Notes under the pieces: generated by a model
Told to the model about the DNA's origin: nothing
Database searches by the model: none
What the model saw: only the letters and a program-made list of their open reading frames with translations
Made by a program: the position numbers and the translations under genes
Shown: positions 58,009-64,000 of the stretch, one piece after another
Layout: each line of letters starts with the position of its first letter
Position numbering within the stretch: the first letter of the stretch is position 1
Source of the DNA: Nibribacter koreensis
Lineage (GTDB): Bacteria > Bacteroidota > Bacteroidia > Cytophagales > Hymenobacteraceae
NCBI RefSeq assembly: GCF_039541795.1
Contig: NZ_BAABGX010000002.1
Span: forward strand, 1,178,001-1,242,000
Length of the DNA stretch: 64,000 nt
Reading direction: 5' to 3'

Positions 58009-59217
58009 CTATTCGCATTTTTCATAGAGGACGGCCAGGCCTTGCCCCACGCCAATGCACATGGTCGCTAACCCGTACTTGGCCTCTGGACGGCGTTTCA
58101 TCTCGTGCAGCAAGGTAGCCGTAACGCGGGTACCGCTGGCGCCCAGCGGGTGCCCGATGGCAATAGAACCGCCGTTCACGTTCACCTTGGCCGGGTCCAG
58201 ACCCAGTTCCTGCGAGCAGGCCAAGGCTTGCGACGCGAAGGCCTCGTTGAGCTCCACCAAGTCCAGGTCTTCCACTTTCAGTCCGGCACGCTCCAAAACT
58301 TTGCGGGTAGCCGGCACCGGGCCGATGCCCATGTGCGCAGGGTCCACGCCCGCCACGGCGGCACCTACAATTCTGGCCATGGGCTTGAGGTTGTGCTTGC
58401 GCATGTAGTCACCGCTCACAATTAAAGCCGCAGCGGCACCGTCATTGATGCCCGAGGCGTTTCCGGCGGTCACCGAGCCGCCTTCTTTGACGAAGGCAGG
58501 CTTCAGTTCGGCTAATTTCTCCAGAGGGGAAAGGCGTGGGTGCTCATCGGTGTCAAACACCAGGGCCTCGCCTTTCTTCTGCGGAATGGTCACGGGCACA
58601 ATCTCATCTTTGAACTTACCGGCCTTGGCGGCTTCCTGGTAACGGGTCTGCGACTGCACAGCAAAGGTATCCTGGTCTTCACGCGAGATGTTCCACTGCT
58701 TGGCCACGTTCTCCGCGGTCTCGCCCATGGAATATGGGTGGTACAGCTTGGACAGTGCCGGGTTCACGAAGCGCCAGCCAATGGTCGTGTCATGAATCTC
58801 AGGGGTACGGCTCCAGGCCGAGTCTGCTTTGGCCATCACGAACGGCGCACGGGTCATGCTCTCCACACCGCCGGCAATGTAAACCTCACCCTCGCCGGCT
58901 TTAATGGCGCGGCTCGCGTCTGCAATGGACTGCAAGCCCGAGGCGCACAGTCTGTTCACCGTCACGCCGCCCACCTCTTGCGGCAAGCCTGCCAACAGCC
59001 CAGACATGCGGGCTACGTTGCGATTATCCTCGCCGGCCTGGTTGGCCGCGCCAAAAATAACGTCTTCAATGTCTTTGGGTGACACGGCTGGGTTGCGGGC
59101 CATCAGTTCTTTGATAACCATTGCGCCCAGGTCGTCGGGCCGAACGGTGCTCAACGAGCCGCCAAATTTGCCTACCGGCGTCCGGATGATGTCTATGATA
59201 TAAGCGTCTTGAGCCAT
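58009..59217 (-). CDS. acetyl-CoA C-acyltransferase / 3-oxoadipyl-CoA-type thiolase
   Basis: 402 residues from MAQDAYIIDIIRTPVGKF (an ATG three codons upstream is possible). Condensing/degrading thiolase: nucleophile Cys in NRLCASGLQSIADA (about 88), IAGGVESMTRAPFVM, VELNEAFASQALA, catalytic His in GGSIAIGHPLGASG and second Cys in TMCIGVGQG. The N-terminal pattern IRTPVGKFGG and the SMTRAPFVM segment resemble PcaF/PaaJ-type and FadA-type thiolases; the exact substrate cannot be told. Likely beta-oxidation or aromatic-degradation step in the cytosol. Confidence 0.9.
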   Translation of the reverse strand: MAQDAYIIDIIRTPVGKFGGSLSTVRPDDLGAMVIKELMARNPAVSPKDIEDVIFGAANQAGEDNRNVARMSGLLAGLPQEVGGVTVNRLCASGLQSIADASRAIKAGEGEVYIAGGVESMTRAPFVMAKADSAWSRTPEIHDTTIGWRFVNPALSKLYHPYSMGETAENVAKQWNISREDQDTFAVQSQTRYQEAAKAGKFKDEIVPVTIPQKKGEALVFDTDEHPRLSPLEKLAELKPAFVKEGGSVTAGNASGINDGAAAALIVSGDYMRKHNLKPMARIVGAAVAGVDPAHMGIGPVPATRKVLERAGLKVEDLDLVELNEAFASQALACSQELGLDPAKVNVNGGSIAIGHPLGASGTRVTATLLHEMKRRPEAKYGLATMCIGVGQGLAVLYEKCE

Positions 59218-59234
59218 GATTGACAAGTTTTATG

Positions 59235-59242
59235 TAGCTTTG
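59235..59242 (+). promoter_or_regulatory. -7 promoter box (TAGCTTTG) for the DUF4293 gene
   Basis: TAGCTTTG fits TAnnTTTG and lies 32 bp before the ATG. -33 box not clear. Confidence 0.5.
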
Positions 59243-59273
59243 TGTTACTGACTGCAAGTTAACTAACCCTGTT

Positions 59274-59750
59274 ATGATACAAAGAATTCAAAGCGTGTTT
59301 CTGTTCCTTATTGTGATTGCCATGGTGGGCCTTTTCATTTTCCCTATCTGGGCGAAGACCAATCCTGCCACCGGCGTAGAATATGTATTGGATGCCTACA
59401 AATTAGGCCCTGAAACCGCCACCGACGGAGCCACTTCTCAAAGCACCATTTACATTGCTATCTTGGCCGCCGCCGCCGCCCTCATTGCGCTTTATGAGAT
59501 TTTCCAATACAAAAGCCGTCTCACTCAAATGAAACTAGGCTTATTGAACTCTCTGATTCTGGCCGCTCTGGTAGGCGTGGTGTTCTACTTCTCTTCATAT
59601 GTGGGCGAAGACCTGGTTGCCACCAAAGAACGCGGCGAATACCTTTCTGGCTTCTACTTTCCTTTCATTGCCATGCTCATGAACGTGCTGGCCAACCGCT
59701 TCATCAAACGCGATGAGGACTTGGTGCGGTCCATGGACAGACTGCGCTAA
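59274..59750 (+). CDS. DUF4293 membrane protein
   Basis: 158 residues with four membrane helices (about 8-26, 61-80, 90-110, 126-146). MIQRIQSVFLFLIVIAMVGLFIFPIW and the cytoplasmic IKRDEDLVRSMDRLR end are diagnostic of DUF4293, a Bacteroidota-specific family of unknown role. Divergent from the thiolase. Confidence 0.9.
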   Translation: MIQRIQSVFLFLIVIAMVGLFIFPIWAKTNPATGVEYVLDAYKLGPETATDGATSQSTIYIAILAAAAALIALYEIFQYKSRLTQMKLGLLNSLILAALVGVVFYFSSYVGEDLVATKERGEYLSGFYFPFIAMLMNVLANRFIKRDEDLVRSMDRLR

Positions 59751-59819
59751 GCGCTATAGCCTTAGACATAAGACACAAGACGTAAGATTCAAGAGTTTCT
59801 TGAGGTTTGCCTGGCCTTT

Positions 59820-59857
59820 CGGTTTTAGCTTGGTTTGATGAAAACAGGCCAAAAACG
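59820..59857. repeat. P38 intergenic palindrome, copy 29
   Basis: Arms CGGTTTTAGCTTGGTTTG and GAAAACAGGCCAAAAACGG, plus outer pairing GGCCTT/AAGGCC (about 59813-59864). 70 bp after the DUF4293 stop. Confidence 0.8.
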
Positions 59858-59945
59858 GAAGGCCTTATTTCTTTAGGTCTCTGGCCTGCTTTAGTAATCC
59901 CTTCACTTTGTCTCTCCCTTGTCAACTTTCCTGTTGGTAACTCTC

Positions 59946-60096
59946 CCTCTTTGTCATCCTGAAAGGATCTTGTGGGCAAGCTGTAATAGCGTTTGCTAAG
60001 AGAGAATACCTCTATTGGTTATGAATAGACGAGGGGTGTTTCATTGTAACTGCCTGCCTAGTTCGCCACCAAGATCCTTTCAGGATGACAAAGAGG
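59946..60096. repeat. 145-bp inverted-repeat element (MITE-like), copy 2
   Basis: About 30-bp terminal repeats (59946-59977, 60065-60096), core GTCATCCTGAAAGGATCTTG. The inside, reversed and complemented, matches the interior of 38309-38450 (GAACTAG.CAGGC...ATGAAACA.CC at one end, TCTCTTAGCAA at the other), so the two are opposite orientations of one family. Confidence 0.85.
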
Positions 60097-60139
60097 GGGT
60101 GAATAGATATTAGTGTTAGAAGAAAAACATTAGAACCAA

Positions 60140-60174
60140 CAGAAGAGCCTCTGCATTGTGCAGAGGCTCTTCTG
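60140..60174 (+). terminator. intrinsic terminator or bidirectional hairpin
   Basis: Stem CAGAAGAGCCTCTGCA and complement, loop TTG, tail TTTTAT. No gene ends nearby on the plus strand except DUF4293, about 390 bp upstream. Confidence 0.7.
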
Positions 60175-60243
60175 TTTTATAGGCTTTAGTTCGATTCAAA
60201 ATCAAGTCTTGAATCTTATGTCTTGCGTCTTGTGTCTAACCAA

Positions 60244-60966
60244 CTACTGCTTGTAAATAAAATCCTGCATCTCGCGCTTGTTGCTACTAAACTCTAAAGC
60301 ATCTAGCACTCTAGGGAAGTTGCGGGTGTCGCACACGAAGGTGTAGGCGTATTTGGCTAGTTTTACTTTGCGGTCTTCAAAAGTGAGGGCGTCCATGAGG
60401 GCCATCAGGTCTTCGGTCATAATACCACCGGCTAGTTTTATCTCGCCTTTGGCAATCTCCAATTTACGGTCGTCCATGCCTTCTTCTTTCATGAATCGAA
60501 GCGCGCGTTCCAGTTCCCGCTCTTGCATGGCGTTCCGGCACACTACATCGTCCTGATCATAGGTATTGTCTGGTCTTGGGTTGGGTCTGGGAGTTGGTCT
60601 TGGGTCAGGACGGCGGCGCATGGGCTCCTCGCCTACTTTGCGCAGAAATAAGGCATTGCCTCTAGGTCCGCGGGCCAGTTCATAGATGCTTTCATAGCCT
60701 TCCTGCAAGAAGACTTCGGCGCGGATGTTCTGGGCCCGGCCTCTTCTGAGTATCCTTATGTCCAGCCAATACCGCCCCGCTGGCAAATCGCCTACGTCCA
60801 CTCTGTTTGTAGGGGTACGGTTAATGACTCTGCCGCCAACGGTCAGGTAGAACAGTTCGCCGCGCACGCTGGCGATAGAGAGGGCCGCTTCTTGTCTGGG
60901 TCTGGCCTCTACCTGTGGCAGGGCTAGCAGCAAGCATAAAATCACGAAGGCGTACAAAGGTTTCAT
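60244..60966 (-). CDS. DUF4476 domain secreted protein
   Basis: 240 residues. Signal peptide LYAFVILCLLLALPQVEA. Residues 28-110 form a beta domain (SVRGELFYLTVGGRVINRTPTNRVDVGDLPAGRYWLDIRIL), a Pro/Arg linker (RRRPDPRPTPRPNPRPDN) follows, and residues 150-238 are DUF4476 (LEIAKGEIKLAGGIMTEDLMALMDALTFEDRKVKLAKYAYTFVCDTRNF). Family of unknown role, mostly in Bacteroidota; probably periplasmic. Confidence 0.9.
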   Translation of the reverse strand: MKPLYAFVILCLLLALPQVEARPRQEAALSIASVRGELFYLTVGGRVINRTPTNRVDVGDLPAGRYWLDIRILRRGRAQNIRAEVFLQEGYESIYELARGPRGNALFLRKVGEEPMRRRPDPRPTPRPNPRPDNTYDQDDVVCRNAMQERELERALRFMKEEGMDDRKLEIAKGEIKLAGGIMTEDLMALMDALTFEDRKVKLAKYAYTFVCDTRNFPRVLDALEFSSNKREMQDFIYKQ

Positions 60967-61035
60967 GGCTGATAATAGTTAGGTAAAACTCATGCAAAGC
61001 CTTATCCAAGTATTGTGCCAATTCTATATTTAAAG

Positions 61036-61099
61036 CAAGCGTGGGTGCTGTTTTTAGGCTGTTTTCATGAAAACAGCCTAAAAACAGCACCCACGCTTG
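61036..61099. repeat. P38 palindrome, copy 30, extended to a perfect 64-bp palindrome
   Basis: Two perfect 32-bp arms with no loop: core TGTTTTTAGGCTGTTTTC with CAAGCGTGGGTGC outside and their exact complements. GGC is changed to AGGC and the partner to GCCT, so pairing is kept. Lies between DUF4476 and purM, 90 bp after the purM stop. Confidence 0.95.
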
Positions 61100-61100
61100 A

Positions 61101-61197
61101 AGACGTTAGTAGTTAGACGCTAGATATTAGACTCTTATTTAAAATTAGTTACTCCAAAAGTCTAGCATCTAATATCTAGCGTCTAACGTCTAATCAT
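61101..61197. repeat. inverted low-complexity word repeat
   Basis: Two stretches made of the words AGACGTTAG, AGACGCTAG, ATATTAGAC and TAGCATC pair with each other across about 30 bp of AT-rich DNA. Similar word chains appear at 59761-59794 with 60196-60241, at 56790-56823, 55873-55903, 9159-9189 and 40134-40172. Confidence 0.6.
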
Positions 61198-62356
61198 AAT
61201 AAAACTCACCGTACGGGCTCTTAATCGTTAATTCATTCCTCTCACTCGCTTCTACGCGGCCAATGATTTGGGCGTCAATGTTGAAGGACTTTCCAATGTT
61301 CACCAGGTCTTCAGCAATCTCCTGTGGCACGTACAGTTCCAGGCGATGGCCCATGTTGAAGACCTTGTACATCTCTTGCCAGCTGGTGTTGCTTTGCTCT
61401 TGAATGAGCCTGAACAGCGGCGGCACCGGCAAAAGGTTGTCTTTGATGATATGGACCTTCTCTGTGAAGTGCAACACCTTGGTCTGCGCCCCGCCACTGC
61501 AATGCACCATGCCATGTAGTTGGCTTCGGTAGTCTTTCAAGATGGCCTGCACCAAAGGCGCGTAGGTTCTGGTGGGTGACAAGACCAGTTTACCCACGGT
61601 CAGGCCGGTTTCTTCATTCACATCGGTGAGTTTGCAAGAGCCGGAATACACCAAATCTGAAGGCACTGCGGGGTCAAAGCTTTCTGGGTAGGCTTGGGCC
61701 AAGTAATGCCCAAAGACGTCATGACGGGCGCTGGTAAGGCCGTTGCTCCCCATGCCGCCGTTATACTCGCTCTCATAGGTAGCCTGGCCATACGACGCGA
61801 AACCTACAATCACATCGCCGGGCTGGATAGTGTGGTTAGAGATGACCTCAGAGCGTTTCATGCGGGCGGTCACGGTGCTGTCCACAATGATGGTGCGTAC
61901 CAGGTCGCCTACGTCTGCAGTTTCGCCGCCGGTGCTGTAAATGCCAATACCGTTGTCCCGGAGCATCTGCAACACTTCCTCGGTGCCGTTGATGATGGCG
62001 GCAATCACCTCGCCGGGCATTAGGTTCTTGTTGCGCCCAATGGTAGAGGACAGCAAGATGTTCTCCGTGGCACCCACGCATAGCAGGTCATCGGTGTTCA
62101 TGACAATGGCGTCCTGGGCAATGCCTTTCCAGACGGAGAGGTCGCCAGTTTCTTTCCAGTACAGGTACGCCAGAGCAGATTTGGTGCCGGCGCCATCGGC
62201 GTGCATGATGTTGCAGTACTCGGGGTCGCCTACCAGCAGGTCTGGGATGATTTTGCAGAAAGCCTTCGGGAAGAGGCCTTTGTCAATGTTCTGGATGGCG
62301 TTGTGCACATCTTCTTTGGAGGCAGACACGCCGCGTTGCAGGTACCGGTTTTCCAT
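61190..62356 (-). CDS. purM: phosphoribosylformylglycinamidine cyclo-ligase
   Basis: 388 residues. Makes aminoimidazole ribonucleotide from FGAM in purine synthesis. PurM/SelD-type ATP-grasp-like fold: IMHADGAGTKSALAYLYWKETGDLSVWKGIAQDAIVMNTDDLLCVGA, STGGETADVGDLVRTIIVD and GFASYGQATYESEYNGGMGSNGLTSAR. This is the longer PurM type of Bacteroidota. The start MENRYLQRGVSASKEDVH is family-like. Stands alone, flanked by repeats. Confidence 0.92.
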   Translation of the reverse strand: MENRYLQRGVSASKEDVHNAIQNIDKGLFPKAFCKIIPDLLVGDPEYCNIMHADGAGTKSALAYLYWKETGDLSVWKGIAQDAIVMNTDDLLCVGATENILLSSTIGRNKNLMPGEVIAAIINGTEEVLQMLRDNGIGIYSTGGETADVGDLVRTIIVDSTVTARMKRSEVISNHTIQPGDVIVGFASYGQATYESEYNGGMGSNGLTSARHDVFGHYLAQAYPESFDPAVPSDLVYSGSCKLTDVNEETGLTVGKLVLSPTRTYAPLVQAILKDYRSQLHGMVHCSGGAQTKVLHFTEKVHIIKDNLLPVPPLFRLIQEQSNTSWQEMYKVFNMGHRLELYVPQEIAEDLVNIGKSFNIDAQIIGRVEASERNELTIKSPYGEFYYD

Positions 62357-62390
62357 GTTGGGCTTCTCTGGAATGGTGGAAAGAAATGAA

Positions 62391-62431
62391 CGCCTTTTTA
62401 GCGCTATTTTGACAGAAACAGGCCAAAAACG
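62391..62431. repeat. P38 intergenic palindrome, copy 31
   Basis: Arms CGCCTTTTTAGCGCTATTTTG and GAAACAGGCCAAAAACGCG, 34 bp upstream of purM; far from any stop codon. Confidence 0.7.
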
Positions 62432-62595
62432 CGGCCGTGCCTTTGCTGAGGTAAAAATAAGAAAGCCTTCTGGGTTTGAAGGCTTTTATTCTGGTTGCTT
62501 TGAAAATAATCCTGCAAAGCCCTCGGCCAATGGATTATTCTATAAGCGTCTTACTAAAAGAAAGCTTAGGAGAAGCCGAGCATTTAAGCCGAGCT

Positions 62596-62725
62596 CTTCC
62601 GGATTTGCAATCCGGAAGCACCTAAAGGGGGATTTGTAATCCCCGTGTGGGCTTGAGTGAATGCACCTCTCCGCAGGCGGATTGCAAATCCGCTTCTCAC
62701 TAGTTCGGGATTGCAAATCCCGAAC
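62596..62725. repeat. four-hairpin BIME-like cluster
   Basis: Four dyads share the core ATT-N3-AAT but differ in the outer stem: CTTCCGG (62596-62618), GGGG (62628-62644), GCGG (62677-62693) and GTTCGGG (62703-62725). The first two have loop TGC/TGT, the last two GCA, i.e. the reverse orientation, so the set is two head-to-head pairs, as in the REP/BIME elements of other bacteria. Confidence 0.8.
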
Positions 62726-62769
62726 AGCCACCGTTTGTATTCTCGCAAGCGGCAATTCCTTAGCTACTC

Positions 62770-63711
62770 TTACAACACCTTACTGAATGAAAGCTTAGGA
62801 TAGGCCGTACAGCCAATGCTTTCCTTGAAGTCACACAGGCCGTAGTTGGGCACGCTGTCCTCGGTGGAATACCCCACGTCTATCACCTGTACACCTTTGT
62901 CCAAGTAGTATTTTACCAATTGGAAAGACAGGTAGTTCATGGTTCTGTTGCTGGACAACTCGGGCAAATCTCCCCAGTAGATAATCTGTACTATGTCTTT
63001 GGCTACCTGAAAAACGATGGCCGCTGCTACGGGCTCTCCCACTAATCGCACCAAAAAGAAATCAGAAGAAATAAGCTTAACCGTCTGCATCAACTGCTCG
63101 AACGGCATGCGTAGAGGTTTATTTCTAACAGTTCTGTTCTGCTGAATGATGGCGTAGGCTAACTGCTTTCCCGCCTCCGTTTCGCAAACCTCAAAAGTGA
63201 AGTCTTTCGCCAATGTGATGGCCAGGTTTTTCTGGGCGTTTCTTCTAAAGGTTTGTTGATAGCTTTCTAACGTGTGGCCTGCCAAATGAAGGGAATGATT
63301 CAACTCTAGCTGTGTCACCGCAAAGCCGTGACTGTACAACGAGTTATAGACCTTGCTGACAAAGCTGGGACTATAGAACAGCGGCGGAAGCGTGAATTCT
63401 ATTTTTGAAACATCTTTCGCTGAGCAATACTCCTGCAATGCGTCCAGTGCCTGGTCCAGATGCTGGATGCGCACATCGTCCTTCACAAAAGAGAAACCGC
63501 CGAAGGGTGCTGAGAAAGGTGATTTAAAGACACCATCCTGCACAACTCCCAACAGACCCAGCCTATACTTCTTGGTTTTGAACGCGAGGCAGTGTAACTC
63601 CAGCCCCAGTCTATCGGCGTTGAACTGGTTGAAGGCCACGGAATTGTAGACATGGTAAGGCGCCGGAAAAATATCTGCGTATGCGTCTGCGCTTAGCCTT
63701 TGTAGCTCCAT
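62770..63711 (-). CDS. FemAB-like GNAT-fold acyltransferase
   Basis: 313 residues from MELQRLSADAYADIFPAPYHVY. The frame continues 19 codons upstream, but those codons are the translated P38 palindrome (CFPENRPKTF), so this ATG is preferred. The C-terminal half has RTVRNKPLRMPFEQLMQTVKLISSDFFLVRLVGEPVAAAIVFQVAKDIVQIIYWGDLPE, typical of PF13480-type GNAT proteins that act on lipid- or tRNA-linked amino groups. Substrate unknown. Confidence 0.75.
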   Translation of the reverse strand: MELQRLSADAYADIFPAPYHVYNSVAFNQFNADRLGLELHCLAFKTKKYRLGLLGVVQDGVFKSPFSAPFGGFSFVKDDVRIQHLDQALDALQEYCSAKDVSKIEFTLPPLFYSPSFVSKVYNSLYSHGFAVTQLELNHSLHLAGHTLESYQQTFRRNAQKNLAITLAKDFTFEVCETEAGKQLAYAIIQQNRTVRNKPLRMPFEQLMQTVKLISSDFFLVRLVGEPVAAAIVFQVAKDIVQIIYWGDLPELSSNRTMNYLSFQLVKYYLDKGVQVIDVGYSTEDSVPNYGLCDFKESIGCTAYPKLSFSKVL

Positions 63712-63726
63712 GGGCACTCTTAAAAA

Positions 63727-63764
63727 CGTTTTCGGCCTGTTTTCTGGAAAACAGGCCGAAAACG
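63727..63764. repeat. P38 intergenic palindrome, copy 32
   Basis: Perfect 38-bp palindrome with arms CGTTTTCGGCCTGTTTTC: the T-to-C change at position 7 is matched by A-to-G in the other arm. 37 bp after the OmpA-family stop. Confidence 0.92.
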
Positions 63765-63800
63765 ACATCTTATCAAATCAATTGAAAAATGGGTGAAAGC

Positions 63801-64000
63801 TTACTCGTCAATGCGAGTCACCTTGAACTCCGTGCGGCGGTTGCGTTGGTGCTCGGCCTCGGTTTTGGCGTTCTTCACCACCGGTCTTGACTCGCCGTAG
63901 CCTTTGGCCGTGATGCGGTTCTTGTCAATGCCTTTGGAGATGATGTAATCTACCGCTGACTGCGCCCTGCGCTGTGACAAATCCTGGTTGTACAAATCGT
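63801..64000 (-). CDS. OmpA-family C-terminal domain, 5'-truncated by the window end
   Basis: 66 visible codons, open to the window edge. DLYNQDLSQRRAQSAVDYIISKGIDKNRITAKGYGESRPVV...HQRNRRTEFKV is the peptidoglycan-binding OmpA-like domain, with the Asp/Arg pair (NQDLSQRRA) that grips diaminopimelate. The protein is probably a cell-surface OmpA or Pal relative; the N-terminal part lies outside the window. Confidence 0.9.
   Translation of the reverse strand, partial: DLYNQDLSQRRAQSAVDYIISKGIDKNRITAKGYGESRPVVKNAKTEAEHQRNRRTEFKVTRIDE

Noticed and set aside
1221..63764. P38 copies as a CRISPR array
   Set aside because: Copies are spread through the window singly, are palindromic to the last base, and have no regular spacers or cas genes.
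63712..63768. N-terminal extension of the FemAB-like gene
   Set aside because: The residues are the translated P38 palindrome; the family start fits the ATG at 63711.

Overview
The window looks like chromosome from a Bacteroidota bacterium of the order Cytophagales, most likely family Hymenobacteraceae (Rufibacter/Pontibacter type). Reasons: moderately GC-rich genes with AT-rich spacers; -7 promoter boxes of the Bacteroidota form TAnnTTTG; few Shine-Dalgarno sequences; and family-typical proteins (DUF3857/transglutaminase, DUF4476, DUF4293, DUF1573, carboxypeptidase-like regulatory domain, long NusB, stand-alone Fd-cyclase). The genus is an inference. No phage, IS transposase, integrase, CRISPR array or rRNA was seen.

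Layout. 1-9.3 kb: end of a WYL regulator, DinB and HMA-like proteins, a serine hydrolase lipoprotein, a large AsmA-like protein, a DUF5362 membrane protein, tRNA-Val and a GNAT-like protein, then about 0.8 kb of non-coding hairpins. 9.3-14.4 kb: a housekeeping run on the minus strand (nusB, YtxH, isocitrate dehydrogenase, DUF1573, yajC, YbbR-like, coaE). 15.4-18.4 kb: leucine dehydrogenase and an MdlA-like ABC exporter from facing divergent promoters. 18.5-20.7 kb: a small AT-rich island with one AlbA_2/Schlafen-type gene between two copies of tRNA-Pro plus terminator. 20.8-26.9 kb: three DUF3857/transglutaminase-fold secreted proteins. 27-34.3 kb: carboxypeptidase-regulatory protein, an NtrC-type regulator with its histidine kinase, and a ferredoxin-adenylate cyclase fusion. 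34.3-38.1 kb: an apparent electrophile/quinone-response cluster (GNAT, MhqD-like hydrolase, cupin, MhqO-like dioxygenase, pirin, YceI). 38.8-43.5 kb: a HlyD-LolD/MacB-FtsX efflux system whose upstream operators match those in front of the NtrC-type regulator. 43.7-48.3 kb: a stressosome module (RsbR, RsbS, RsbT, HATPase-SpoIIE phosphatase) wired into a histidine kinase and a single-domain response regulator. 48.7-64 kb: small regulators and membrane proteins, OMP barrel, PhoD-like phosphatase, GyrI-like protein, MdlB-like ABC exporter, truA, thiolase, DUF4293, DUF4476, purM, FemAB-like GNAT and the C-terminus of an OmpA-family protein.

The most striking feature is outside the genes. A 37-39 bp palindrome (consensus arm CGTTTTTGGCCTGTTTTC, called P38 here) occurs about 30 times, plus two decayed copies, in spacers only, and 18 of the 30 lie within about 50 bp after a stop codon. 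Its arms co-vary, and two copies have grown into perfect 64-70 bp palindromes, one of which copies the end of the neighbouring gene. The spacers also hold at least five further repeat families: a 420-510 bp composite with covarying stems, a 145 bp inverted-repeat element, a BIME-like set of four hairpins, a 156 bp palindrome between pirin and dioxygenase, and C-rich inverted repeats.
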